DNA from: an uncultured Tenacibaculum sp.
Lineage (GTDB): Bacteria > Bacteroidota > Bacteroidia > Flavobacteriales > Flavobacteriaceae
NCBI GenBank assembly: GCA_947497895.1
Contig: CANMIL010000009.1
Coordinates: 62,001-126,000, forward strand
DNA: 64,000 nt
Reading direction: 5' to 3'
Below the pieces are notes generated by a model. That model was given only the letters and a program-made list of their open reading frames with translations. It had not been told where the DNA came from and searched no databases. Position numbers and translations under genes: made by a program. Position 1 is the stretch's first letter; each line of letters opens with the position of its first letter. Positions 53,969 through 63,090 of this stretch are shown piece by piece.

Positions 53969-56719
53969 TTAGAATTTAAAATTATAAGTTATCGTTGGTA
54001 TTGGTCTTGAAAAAATAGAGCTTTGGTAGGCTTCAACATTTCCATTTTCATTAGTTTGGAAAAAAACTGAATACGGATTGTTTCTACCTAAAACATTGTA
54101 AATAGAAATATTCCAAAAGCTATGAGCAAACTTCTTTATTTTATGGTTTCCTTCAATATTAATTCCAACATCCAACCTATAGTAATCAGGAATTCTAAAT
54201 TGATTTCTATTACTATACGTTAGGTATTCGACTCCAGGAAATATAAATTTTCCAGTAGGATAGGTAATTGGTCTACCTGTTTGGTATGTGAAATTTGTAG
54301 AAAAACTATACCTTTCTGTAAACTTATAGTTCAAAACTAAGTTTGCATCATGTGGTTTGTCATAGTTTGTAGGGAAAAAGTTACCGTTATTAACTCTTTC
54401 TTCATCAAACATACTATTTAATTGAATTAGAGCGCGCGAATAGCTATAGCCAACCCAACCATTTAACCTTCCTTTGCTTTTCTTAAGAAGAAATTCAATA
54501 CCATACGATTTACCTTTTCCTTGAATGGTTTGTGTTTCAATTTGATCATTTAATAATAATGTAGCGCCTATTTTATAATCAATTAGATTTTTATAATCTT
54601 TATAATAGCCTTCTAAACTCATTTCATATTCATCATCATTGAAGTTTTTGAATATTCCAAGGGATATTTGTGAGCCTTCTTGAGGTTTAATATTTGAGTC
54701 AGAAAGTCTCCAAGTATCAACAGGTGTGGCCGTTGTGTTGTTATTCAAGCGATGTATGTATTGAAAAGACTTGTTGTAGCTGGCTTTTAAGGATAGCGAA
54801 TTATTAAATTCATATTTCCCCGATAAGCGATAGCTCAATCCTTGATATGTTTGGAAAACTTCGTTGTTATCATAATCTATTGTGTTAACAAGAGTAGATT
54901 CATTTTTAGGAGCATTACTTTCATATTCTCTTTGAGTCGAAGAACCCAAGGCTAAATATTGGTTGTATCGAAGTCCAATATTAAAGTTTAATTTAGGGCT
55001 TATATTAATCTCATCAGAAATAAATAAAGCACTCTCAAGAGCTTTTTCTCTATTAATGGTAAGCGGTGTTACATTAGAATTATCACCATTAGGAACTATA
55101 GTACCAGGGTTTATAGTATATAGTTTGGATTCTAAACCATAATCAAACTTATGTGTTTTAGAATGATCGTATTTCATTCTTAATTTCAAATTGGTTTCGT
55201 TAATATTATAATTAAGGCTAAAACCATTGGCTGTTTGATCGGTTTTATAATCTATATCAAAACCATAATTACTATTCGATACAATTAAATTTCCTCTATT
55301 TTTTTCATTAAAACGATGTTTCCAGTTTAAAGAGAACATGGTGTTCCCATAACTGTTAATGGTATCCGAGGCGATTTGATACTTATCTTTACTGTAGTAT
55401 CCTGTTAGGCTTAATGAGTTATTGTCATTAATTTTATGGTTATATTTACCAATAACATCATGAAAGGAAACACTACTTTTTTCGAAGTCTTTATTGTCAA
55501 TTAATCCTAAAATCCAGTCCGAATAGGTACTTCTTACACCTAAATTTAGTCCAGCCTTATCTTTAATTACAGGAATTTCAACATTTACATTTCCTGTAAC
55601 TGGTCCAATAGATGCCTCTCCTTTGAATTTATCAGTGCTAGCATCTTTTGTGCTAATATCAAAAACAGATGAAAGTCTCCCTCCATATTCAGAAGGAATG
55701 TTTCCAGTATAAATTTTTAAATCATTTGTTGTAAAAGGATTTATAGCTGAGAATAAACCTAAGAAATGTGTAGGGTTGTATATAACACCATCATCTAAAA
55801 GAAATAAGTTTTGATCTACTTTTCCTCCTCTTACATTAACTCCTTCTGACCCTTCACCAGCTGATTTAATCGCAGGAAGGGTAGCGGCCACTTTTAAAAT
55901 ATCTCTTTCACCGAGAACCAAAGGTATGTTTTTAATTTCCTTAGCTTTAATTTGACTTATACCAGCAATGGTTTGTCTTATGTTACGACTTTTATTAGCG
56001 TTAATAACTACTTCATCGAGTTTTTCAGATTGAGGGTTTATTGAAAAATTAAGATTACCATTATTGTAAAGGATTAAATCTATTTCTTGTTGCTCAAAAC
56101 CAACGAAAGAAGTTGATAAAGTGTTTTTACCAAAAGGAAGTTCTATACTATAATAACCATTTTTATTTGAGGTAGTAAAGAGGTTTTTGTTTTTCTCAAC
56201 AATAGTTACACCTTCTATGGCTTCACCATTTTTATCGTTTTTGATATATCCAGAAAGTTTATAGTTAGATTTCTTTTCGTTTTCTTCTCTACCTATTTTT
56301 ATTAATGAAGTATTAGCTTCTATTTCGGAATCAACTAAAACGGGAGAATCATCATTTAAAGATTTTTTATTGTTAACATCAGTTTCATATATACTTTTTT
56401 TAATGAGGTTTCCATTTGTTAATACGATTTGATTTTCTTTTAAAATAAAAAAGTTAATATTACTTTCTTTGAAAATGTCTTTGAGAATATCTTCAATAGA
56501 AGTGTTTTTAAAAGAAGTGGTTGTTTTATTATCATCAAACCATTTATCTAGAAAGAAAAATGTATAATTTGTTTTACTCTCCAAGAGTTCTATTATTTGC
56601 TTCTTGTTAAGGTTGTTTATTTCAATAGAAATAGTATTCTTATTCTCTTGAGCAAATGCAGGTAGAGCAATAATAAAGAGAATTATTGCAATAATTAGCT
56701 TTGTTTTAGATGTAATCAT
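53969..56719 (-). CDS. STN-containing TonB-dependent receptor, copy 2
   Basis: A 916-residue receptor paralogous to 47373-50120, with the same order: signal peptide, STN (NNLNKKQIIELLESKTNYTF), carboxypeptidase-like domain (YKLSGYIKNDKNGEAIEGVTI), plug (LVLGERDILKVAATLPAIKS, GVNVRGGKVDQNLFLLDDG) and barrel ending in TITYNFKF. The plug and barrel are highly similar to copy 1. The linker between STN and the carboxypeptidase-like domain (about 105-150) and parts of the STN are clearly more diverged. The pair probably recognises the same or closely related ligands. Confidence 0.93.
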   Translation of the reverse strand: MITSKTKLIIAIILFIIALPAFAQENKNTISIEINNLNKKQIIELLESKTNYTFFFLDKWFDDNKTTTSFKNTSIEDILKDIFKESNINFFILKENQIVLTNGNLIKKSIYETDVNNKKSLNDDSPVLVDSEIEANTSLIKIGREENEKKSNYKLSGYIKNDKNGEAIEGVTIVEKNKNLFTTSNKNGYYSIELPFGKNTLSTSFVGFEQQEIDLILYNNGNLNFSINPQSEKLDEVVINANKSRNIRQTIAGISQIKAKEIKNIPLVLGERDILKVAATLPAIKSAGEGSEGVNVRGGKVDQNLFLLDDGVIYNPTHFLGLFSAINPFTTNDLKIYTGNIPSEYGGRLSSVFDISTKDASTDKFKGEASIGPVTGNVNVEIPVIKDKAGLNLGVRSTYSDWILGLIDNKDFEKSSVSFHDVIGKYNHKINDNNSLSLTGYYSKDKYQIASDTINSYGNTMFSLNWKHRFNEKNRGNLIVSNSNYGFDIDYKTDQTANGFSLNYNINETNLKLRMKYDHSKTHKFDYGLESKLYTINPGTIVPNGDNSNVTPLTINREKALESALFISDEINISPKLNFNIGLRYNQYLALGSSTQREYESNAPKNESTLVNTIDYDNNEVFQTYQGLSYRLSGKYEFNNSLSLKASYNKSFQYIHRLNNNTTATPVDTWRLSDSNIKPQEGSQISLGIFKNFNDDEYEMSLEGYYKDYKNLIDYKIGATLLLNDQIETQTIQGKGKSYGIEFLLKKSKGRLNGWVGYSYSRALIQLNSMFDEERVNNGNFFPTNYDKPHDANLVLNYKFTERYSFSTNFTYQTGRPITYPTGKFIFPGVEYLTYSNRNQFRIPDYYRLDVGINIEGNHKIKKFAHSFWNISIYNVLGRNNPYSVFFQTNENGNVEAYQSSIFSRPIPTITYNFKF

Positions 56720-56725
56720 AATGTT

Positions 56726-57421
56726 TTAAACTAGCAATTGTTTCATTAGCTTAGTGACAAAGTTGGTAAAGTCGTTTCTCAATAAGAATCGATTTTGCTT
56801 GAAGAACTTCGTTATTTCCTTTTTATCATTTGGGAAGATTTTTACAAAATCTTTGTTGGAACTTACAGGATAAAAAATGTCCTTATAGTATACATAATAC
56901 TGATCCTTCTTCTTTTTGAAGGTGTAATAGCGATACTTCCTGTCTTTATTCTCCTTGCTGGTTTTTCGATGTTTTTTTAATACGGAAAAAGTATCTGAAA
57001 CAACAAGTTGTTCTAAAAAACCAATATTAGAATTGTTTGTATTAATGAAAGTATGCCCATTTATTTTAAAATAGGAAACAAGGCTTTTTTCTGGTATTAT
57101 TGAAATTTGTCGTTGGTGATTGATAATTTTAGTTACTAAAAAATCATCAACGATATCATACTTTATATCTACATCATAAAAGTTTTCTCCTCGATAGGTA
57201 ATATTACCTTTGGTAAAGAGTTCTTCTTTGAAATAGTTGTGATTTTGAGGAAGCTTTCGTCGATACTTTTCTTTAAAAACAGTACCGTAGCTTAATTTCG
57301 TATTATTTGCTCCAATGGTTTTATCAAAAAAAGAGAACATTCGGTTATTAACGTTCTTTTCTTGAGATAAAGCAATATGAATACTAAATAACGAAAAAAT
57401 GACGATTAGTTTTTTTTTCAT
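56726..57421 (-). CDS. Small exported protein of TBDR operon, copy 2
   Basis: A 231-residue paralogue of 50130-50819, with signal peptide MKKKLIVIFSLFSIHIALSQ. Shared blocks are KLSYGTVFKEKYRRK, TYRGENFYDVDIKYDIVDD, IGFLEQLVVSDTFSVLKKHRK and a terminal NFVTKLMKQL. It is less conserved than the receptor. No named domain is recognised. First gene of the second operon, 6 bases before the TBDR. Confidence 0.72.
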   Translation of the reverse strand: MKKKLIVIFSLFSIHIALSQEKNVNNRMFSFFDKTIGANNTKLSYGTVFKEKYRRKLPQNHNYFKEELFTKGNITYRGENFYDVDIKYDIVDDFLVTKIINHQRQISIIPEKSLVSYFKINGHTFINTNNSNIGFLEQLVVSDTFSVLKKHRKTSKENKDRKYRYYTFKKKKDQYYVYYKDIFYPVSSNKDFVKIFPNDKKEITKFFKQNRFLLRNDFTNFVTKLMKQLLV

Positions 57422-57618
57422 TTTGTAGTAGGGCGGTTTGGTAATTATTTTGTTTTCTTGCTATAAAAATATTATTAATTTTTACATAAAAATGTTAAAG
57501 TGATAATTTTATTCCTTTGGTTGTTGTTTCTTTAGTTTAAAGATGTTGATAATTTTGATTTTTTTCAAAGAGTCTTTGAAGCTTGTTACACTATATAATT
57601 TCAATTATAGGTATAAAA

Positions 57619-57641
57619 AAACCGTCTGTTTAAGACGGTTT
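57619..57641 (-). terminator. Intrinsic terminator of pepD
   Basis: The hairpin AAACCGTCT / AGACGGTTT with a 5-base loop lies 21 bases after the pepD stop. On the minus strand it is followed by a run of seven T residues. The remaining spacer to the TBDR operon (57422-57618) would hold that operon's promoter, but no exact consensus was found. Confidence 0.88.
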
Positions 57642-57661
57642 CAAAATTTATTATTTTATGT

Positions 57662-59125
57662 TTAGTTTTTTACTGGAGTATTTTTTAAAATTTCAAGTAA
57701 AAACTTCCAGAATTTTTGTGTTGAAGAAATCTGTGCTCTTTCATCAGGAGAGTGTGCTCCACGAATGTTTGGCCCAAAAGAAACCATATCCATATTCGGA
57801 TAATTTTGACCTAATATCCCACATTCTAATCCTGCATGACAGGCTGCTACATGAGGCTTCTCATTATACAATTCTTCATACAATTTAGTAACCGTATTCA
57901 AAATTTCAGAGTTAATATTAGGTAACCACCCTGGATATGAACCAGAGAATTCAACATCAAAACCAGCTAATTCAAATGAAGATCTTAAAGAATTGGCTAA
58001 ATCCCATTTATTTGTTTCTGAAGATGAGCGAGTCAAACACCCAATTTTAATATCTCCATTTTTTACAATAACTCGAGCAACATTATTTGAAGTTTCAACC
58101 AAACCTTCGATATCAGGGCTCATACGATATACTCCATTTATAGCGGCGTAGATAGCTTTAATAAGTCCTTCTTGAACACCTAAATCCATTACATTTTCTG
58201 GTGTAGAAACGGCTTTTAACTCAATAGACAGACTCGGTTCAATGCTTTGAAATTCTGCTTTGATATTATTGATCAACTCATTAAGCTCAAATAAAAACGG
58301 TTCCTTTGAAACCTTATCTATTACCACGGTGGCAAAGCTTTCTCTAGGAATGGCATTTCGTAAGCTACCTCCATTTATTTCGGCAATACGCAATCCGAAG
58401 TTTGTAAAACCATCAAACAACAAACGATTCATTATTTTATTGGCATTTCCTAAGCCTTTATGAATATCCATTCCTGAATGACCTCCGTTTAAACCAGTAA
58501 CTGATATTTCATAAGAAACAGAGTTTTCAGGAGTATTTTCCTTTTCATAATTTCTAGTTGCAGTGATATCAACTCCACCTGCACATCCCATTCCAATCTC
58601 ATCATCTTCTTCTGTGTCTAAGTTTAAAAGTATGTCTCCAGTTAAAACATTTCCTTCTAATCCCATAGCTCCAGTCATACCGGTTTCCTCATCAATGGTA
58701 AATAGAGCTTCTATTGCAGGATGAGTAATATCAGTAGAGGATAATACTCCCATAATAGCGGCAACACCCAAACCATTATCAGCACCTAAAGTAGTTCCAT
58801 CAGCTTTGACCCAATCACCATCAACAATCATTTTTATTCCCTCGGTATCGAAATCGAAATTCGTATCGGCATTTTTTTGATGAACCATGTCGAGATGACT
58901 TTGAAGAACTACAGTTTTTCTGTTTTCCATTCCTGCAGTTGCCGGTTTACGTATAATTACATTACCAACGTTATCAACAAAAGTTTCTAATTGTAGTTTT
59001 TTTCCAAAGTCAACCATAAATTGAATCACTCTCTCTTCTTTTTTAGAAGGGCGAGGAACTGCATTTAAATCAGCAAAATGACTCCAAACAGCTTTAGGTT
59101 CTAGGTCTTTTATCTCTAAGTTCAT
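57662..59125 (-). CDS. pepD: Aminoacyl-histidine dipeptidase (M20 family)
   Basis: A 487-residue cytoplasmic zinc dipeptidase of the PepD (peptidase M20C) type that cleaves carnosine-like and other dipeptides. Metal and catalytic motifs are seen: QSHLDMVHQ (His and Asp), LGADNGLGVA (bridging Asp), TIDEETGMTGA (catalytic Glu pair), NLDTEEDDEIGMGCAGG, the dimerisation domain start GLNGGHSGMDI, and FGPNIRGAHSPDER with the last zinc His. Length is normal. It is transcribed alone, divergent from recR. Confidence 0.94.
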   Translation of the reverse strand: MNLEIKDLEPKAVWSHFADLNAVPRPSKKEERVIQFMVDFGKKLQLETFVDNVGNVIIRKPATAGMENRKTVVLQSHLDMVHQKNADTNFDFDTEGIKMIVDGDWVKADGTTLGADNGLGVAAIMGVLSSTDITHPAIEALFTIDEETGMTGAMGLEGNVLTGDILLNLDTEEDDEIGMGCAGGVDITATRNYEKENTPENSVSYEISVTGLNGGHSGMDIHKGLGNANKIMNRLLFDGFTNFGLRIAEINGGSLRNAIPRESFATVVIDKVSKEPFLFELNELINNIKAEFQSIEPSLSIELKAVSTPENVMDLGVQEGLIKAIYAAINGVYRMSPDIEGLVETSNNVARVIVKNGDIKIGCLTRSSSETNKWDLANSLRSSFELAGFDVEFSGSYPGWLPNINSEILNTVTKLYEELYNEKPHVAACHAGLECGILGQNYPNMDMVSFGPNIRGAHSPDERAQISSTQKFWKFLLEILKNTPVKN

Positions 59126-59241
59126 ATTAAATCCTTAATTTTTGTTTAGTGCATCAAAGGTAGTTATTTTAACAAATTTCGCCTAACAAGAAAGTCTATA
59201 ATATGATTAAAATTAGGTAGTAATTTGAGTATTAAAAATCG

Positions 59242-59249
59242 TAATTTTG
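59242..59249 (+). promoter_or_regulatory. Candidate -7 element of recR
   Basis: TAATTTTG matches the Bacteroidota -7 consensus TAnnTTTG and ends 4 bases before the recR ATG, so a transcript from it would be nearly leaderless. The TTTG at 59224-59227 is too close (14 bases) to be a normal -33 element, so the call is weak. Confidence 0.35.
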
Positions 59250-59253
59250 TAAA

Positions 59254-59871
59254 ATGGATTTTTCTTCGAAATTACTTGAAAATGCAGTTAATGAGGTAAG
59301 TCGTTTACCCGGTATTGGAAAACGTACCGCATTACGATTGGTATTACACTTATTAAAGCAACCTAAAGAATCGACAAAGTATTTGACAGAAGCCTTAAAT
59401 GTAATGAGGAATGAAATTAAGACATGTAGAAAATGTCATAATATTTCTGATACTATACTGTGTGACATTTGTGCAAATCCTAAGAGAAATACAGAAATAG
59501 TTTGTGTTGTGGAGGATATTCGAGATGTGATGGCTATTGAAAACACGGCGCAATACCAAGGAGTATATCATGTATTAGGAGGGAAAATTTCTCCTATTGA
59601 GGGTATTGGACCTCAGAATTTACAGATAGAATCTTTGGTTGAAAAAGTTCGCTCTGGAGAAGTTAAGGAATTGATTTTCGCTTTAAGTTCTACAATGGAA
59701 GGGGATACTACCAATTTTTATATATACAAGCAAGTAGAGAAGTACGATATTGTAACGTCAACCATTGCCAGAGGTATTTCCGTTGGTGATGAATTAGAGT
59801 TTGCCGATGAGGTAACTCTTGGTCGCAGTATCATAAATCGTATACCTTTTGAGAATTCTTTAAAAGGTTAA
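59254..59871 (+). CDS. recR: Recombination mediator protein RecR
   Basis: A 205-residue protein that, with RecO, loads RecA on SSB-covered DNA in RecF-pathway gap repair. The N-terminal helix-hairpin-helix ([19 protein letters not shown]), the C4 zinc finger (CRKCHNI...CDICANP, about 57-72), and the Toprim domain ([16 protein letters not shown], then [12 protein letters not shown]) are intact, as is the terminal ATP-binding-like helix region. It ends IPFENSLKG; the same ten-residue end, with mostly different codons, recurs at 61460-61492. The stop lies 6 bases from the convergent stop of the next gene. Confidence 0.96.
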   Translation: MDFSSKLLENAVNEVSRLPGIGKRTALRLVLHLLKQPKESTKYLTEALNVMRNEIKTCRKCHNISDTILCDICANPKRNTEIVCVVEDIRDVMAIENTAQYQGVYHVLGGKISPIEGIGPQNLQIESLVEKVRSGEVKELIFALSSTMEGDTTNFYIYKQVEKYDIVTSTIARGISVGDELEFADEVTLGRSIINRIPFENSLKG

Positions 59872-59877
59872 GTATTT

Positions 59878-61272
59878 TTATTGCTTAAATCTCTTTCTTA
59901 ATGCTAATATAAAAAAGGTTAAAAGTATCGTAGAAAAGAATGTTTGTAAATATCTTATTCCCCAATATTTATATTCTAAACTAGGTTTGAATAATGGAAT
60001 AGCGGCATCTATACTCTTTCTTAAAGGATTCCAATCCCACTCACAAGAGGTAAGGAAACACCAATCTGAATAAATTAATGGAAAAATTAGAGTTGTAGAA
60101 ATAAAGAGAATAAAGAAAGGTCTTTTAAAATCTTGTGTGCCTCCAAACATATTATAGAAGCCGTATATTAACCATTCGAAAATACTATTTTCTTTCCAAA
60201 GGCTTTTTTGTCTCATAAGCATTTCACTGAAATGAGCTTTTGCTGATTGTTCCCAATATTTATTATTTGAAAAATTCTTTTTTAGACGTCTAAATATTAA
60301 TTCTAATTGACCTAATTTTCCTTCCTCTGTACTGGGTATTTTTTTTTCATCTAACAAAACAATTCTACCACCTTTTTCATTCCAACTGCAGTCTTCAAAT
60401 TTTACTATTTCAATGTTTGATTGCGACAAACAGACGTTTTTCATGTCTACTCGCCTAAATATAGTATTTTCATTAAAAGTGTTACTAACAAATAGAACAG
60501 ACTCATTTATTTGATTTATATCAGAAAAAAGGATTAATTCGTTTTTTATGAATTTAGTGTTATTGAAGTCTATTTCCTTGTCGAATATATTACGTACGAA
60601 GCAAGTAGAAGAAGAAAATTCACAGAAACTAAAATCAGCTGATGAAAATGAGGTTTCCGTGAAATTAGCTTCTCCTTCGAAGTTTGTAATGCGAAAATTA
60701 CAGGATTTTTTGAATTTTGCACGACTAAAATTGATTCCACAGTCTTTTTTAAATGTTACAAAGGAAAAGCTTACATCTTCATAAAATTTGGCATTCATGA
60801 AATTAAAACTATCATGAAATACCGAGTTCGTAAACGATACGTTTTTATAAAAAAAACAATTTTTAAAGTCCCCGTAACCTTCGAAAATCGCTTGGCTAAA
60901 TTCTACTTCACAATAAAAACTAATTTCTTCACCAGATTCCCAAAAGTTACCAGATACTAGTTTGTGAGCTCTATTATTTATTAATTGATTGAAAACACCT
61001 TCAAAACGTGGGAAATGGAAGCCTCTACAATTTAATTCTTTGGTTTTCAATGCTTCTTTTTTTGTGTGTAGTCTAATTAATTTCCAGAAAGTTTTAACTT
61101 CATTGGGTCTCCATGATTTTAACTCTTTTGTAGTTAATTCACTTATTTCTATATCATACCAATTCTCTTTAGATTCTTGGAAGTAATTTTTTACAAGTTC
61201 ATCATATTCACCTTCTTTTAAATCTTCATATTTCGTATCAAGAAAATATTGTATTCTTCCATCTGATAACAT
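59878..61272 (-). CDS. Pentapeptide-repeat protein with C-terminal membrane helices
   Basis: A 464-residue protein. The N-terminal about 110 residues are charged and helical (KSWRPNEVKTFWKLIRLH). Residues about 115-290 contain irregular pentapeptide-like repeats, with Phe or Leu at every fifth position (VEFSQAIFEGYGDFKNCFF, ANFTETSFSSADFSFCEF), predicted to build a right-handed quadrilateral beta-helix. A helical linker with a tight LGQLELIFRRLKKNF segment follows, then two hydrophobic helices near 380-400 and 440-458. This is the pattern of membrane-anchored pentapeptide proteins of unknown function. The gene sits between recR and a displaced copy of the recR 3' end, so it was probably acquired. 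Confidence 0.78.
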   Translation of the reverse strand: MLSDGRIQYFLDTKYEDLKEGEYDELVKNYFQESKENWYDIEISELTTKELKSWRPNEVKTFWKLIRLHTKKEALKTKELNCRGFHFPRFEGVFNQLINNRAHKLVSGNFWESGEEISFYCEVEFSQAIFEGYGDFKNCFFYKNVSFTNSVFHDSFNFMNAKFYEDVSFSFVTFKKDCGINFSRAKFKKSCNFRITNFEGEANFTETSFSSADFSFCEFSSSTCFVRNIFDKEIDFNNTKFIKNELILFSDINQINESVLFVSNTFNENTIFRRVDMKNVCLSQSNIEIVKFEDCSWNEKGGRIVLLDEKKIPSTEEGKLGQLELIFRRLKKNFSNNKYWEQSAKAHFSEMLMRQKSLWKENSIFEWLIYGFYNMFGGTQDFKRPFFILFISTTLIFPLIYSDWCFLTSCEWDWNPLRKSIDAAIPLFKPSLEYKYWGIRYLQTFFSTILLTFFILALRKRFKQ

Positions 61273-61459
61273 TAGCTAGTTTTTTTGTAGGTTGGTTTAG
61301 AGGCGTGAAAATACAAAATAATTGTACTTTTTTGATCTAGCTTAAGGCGTATAATTAGAGCTGTTTTTATATGAAAGATGAAATATTATTTCACTTATAC
61401 TTCGCTTTTTTTATAAAAAACAAACAAACCTTTTATTTAAAAGGTGTTTAGAAGGGGGT

Positions 61460-61492
61460 AGAATTCCTTTCGAGAACTCATTAAAGGGGTAA
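61460..61492 (+). pseudogene. Displaced recR 3'-end relic
   Basis: These 33 bases read [10 protein letters not shown] plus stop, identical to the last ten residues of RecR (59839-59871). Twenty-five of 33 bases match, and every difference is synonymous. Nothing upstream of the Arg codon resembles recR. A nearby AT-rich hairpin (ACCTTTTA / TAAAAGGT, 61428-61445) lies just before it. The whole gap 61273-61507 otherwise holds no gene. Confidence 0.8.
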
Positions 61493-61507
61493 AAATTAAA
61501 ATTAATT

Positions 61508-62773
61508 CTATATAAGTTTCTTTAAAAACACCAATCCAATAACAACTAAAATTACAATGTAAAGTAAGCTCGAAGCGATTTTACCAAAAAATCCAAGTCC
61601 CCATGATGGAATAAGAACATCGGCAAGTGTTCTTCTATAAGGAGGAAGAGGTTTATATTCGGGAATAATTGAGTTCGGAATTCGAATATCCCAGTTACCC
61701 CTTACAAGTAACGGCATTACTAATTCAAAAGATATCTTTTCATCACCTTTGCGTAATAGGTTTCTATAAGTTCCAATATTAGAGCAGTAAATTTTAGCGA
61801 AAATTGGTTTATTCCATACAGTGGCATCACCGGCTTTGTCTTCAATAAGTTTTTCAGGGTTGTTTAAATTGTTATAGTAGTTTTGCTTAATTAACGGTAA
61901 TTGAATCCCTGGTTCACTTGGGTTTACTCCAATTTTATCATCATCTTCTGGAAATTTAGTGATTTTATTTACATAAACGGCTCCCACGGCAATGTCAGGT
62001 TTTATATCAAAGGAATTTCCAGTGTTTACATACCAAGGAGATACATTGGGATATATTTTAAGATCAATATCAAAAGGGTAGTGACGTTGATTTGCTATTT
62101 CTCTTCTGCCATCATCTTCGCCGTCTCTTCTACCTTGCCAAGCTTTAGTTTCAAGCGTTACGTTAAATTTAGTTAGCCATAAATCCATACGTATTCTTTC
62201 AATTTTTATAGTGGAATCAATAATGCTAAAAACCTCTTTAGTATATGTTTTGTAAGGTTTTCCTTCAGATTCAAATCCAAGTGAATTTACGATGTTTAAA
62301 AGGTTTTTATTTTCAATCGGATTATAGGCTCTAGGATCTGTAACTTTAATGTTTAAGTCAGGTTTGCCTCTGGTTTTGCTATCTGGATCGAAAATCAATT
62401 CATGAATATTAAAACCTCCTACAAATTCAGGAAATTTATTTTTTTGTTGAATTACAGAGTCGCGATAGTATTCTCTACCATTGTAAGTCAATTTTTCAAT
62501 ATGTACCTGCGGTCCTTCAAATTGACTGCTAGTGGTTCCTAGAAAATTATTGTAATCATTTTGCCATTCAGTTTTTTCGGCAAGATTTAAGCGCGATTTT
62601 AGTTCGGTAAGAATATTTTCTTTGAATGAAAGATATTTATCTCTACTTGCTTTTTCGTATTCTTGATACGAGTATTCTTTTACATAATTGTCAGAGTAAT
62701 TCCCTTTAAAAATCCCTGAGATTAAAAGAATCAAGGTAATTACAAGAACAATTCCAAGCGTCTTCTTATTCAT
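61508..62773 (-). CDS. Membrane protein with large extracytoplasmic domain, unknown
   Basis: A 421-residue protein with one N-terminal membrane helix (KKTLGIVLVITLILLISGIF, 4-23) and one C-terminal helix (SSLLYIVILVVIGLVFLKKLI). The roughly 370 residues between are soluble and would face the periplasm. Visible segments include NFLGTTSSQFEGPQVHIEKL near residue 65, FVGGFNIHELIFDPDSKTRGKPDLN and a Trp-rich stretch near residue 215-260. I recognise no family. The stop lies 16 bases after the recR relic, suggesting that this gene was the original convergent neighbour of recR. Single-gene unit; the upstream spacer is described separately. Confidence 0.7.
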   Translation of the reverse strand: MNKKTLGIVLVITLILLISGIFKGNYSDNYVKEYSYQEYEKASRDKYLSFKENILTELKSRLNLAEKTEWQNDYNNFLGTTSSQFEGPQVHIEKLTYNGREYYRDSVIQQKNKFPEFVGGFNIHELIFDPDSKTRGKPDLNIKVTDPRAYNPIENKNLLNIVNSLGFESEGKPYKTYTKEVFSIIDSTIKIERIRMDLWLTKFNVTLETKAWQGRRDGEDDGRREIANQRHYPFDIDLKIYPNVSPWYVNTGNSFDIKPDIAVGAVYVNKITKFPEDDDKIGVNPSEPGIQLPLIKQNYYNNLNNPEKLIEDKAGDATVWNKPIFAKIYCSNIGTYRNLLRKGDEKISFELVMPLLVRGNWDIRIPNSIIPEYKPLPPYRRTLADVLIPSWGLGFFGKIASSLLYIVILVVIGLVFLKKLI

Positions 62774-63090
62774 TGAGTCAAAGTTTGTAGTTTGTTAGTA
62801 ATGCTAAAATTAGTGTTTTTTTAAGGGAGACAATACGAATGTAAGAAAATAGGGGAAAAACCTGAAGTTAAAAGGAGGTTTTACGGAAAAAGAAAAGAGA
62901 AAAGGCCAACCAACTTGAAAACCTCTCCTCCCAACTGAGGTAAAATTAACCTTTTATAACTCGTATTTCGTTGATAAAAGACTATTGGAGGTTAGTTTGT
63001 CGATGAAGCGCTAGTATGTTATGGTGTGCGGTATTTGAATCAAAATAATGATTAATAAAAAATCCTAAAGGTCTCATTTCTAATTTTACC
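62774..63090. other. Intergenic, no gene seen
   Basis: The 317-base spacer downstream of the LytTR gene carries a small inverted repeat, ACCTC (62921-62925) with GAGGT (62937-62941), and purine-rich runs near 62860-62910. No clear promoter, RNA or terminator with a T run was found. The promoter of the two-TM protein gene must lie at the left side. Confidence 0.4.
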
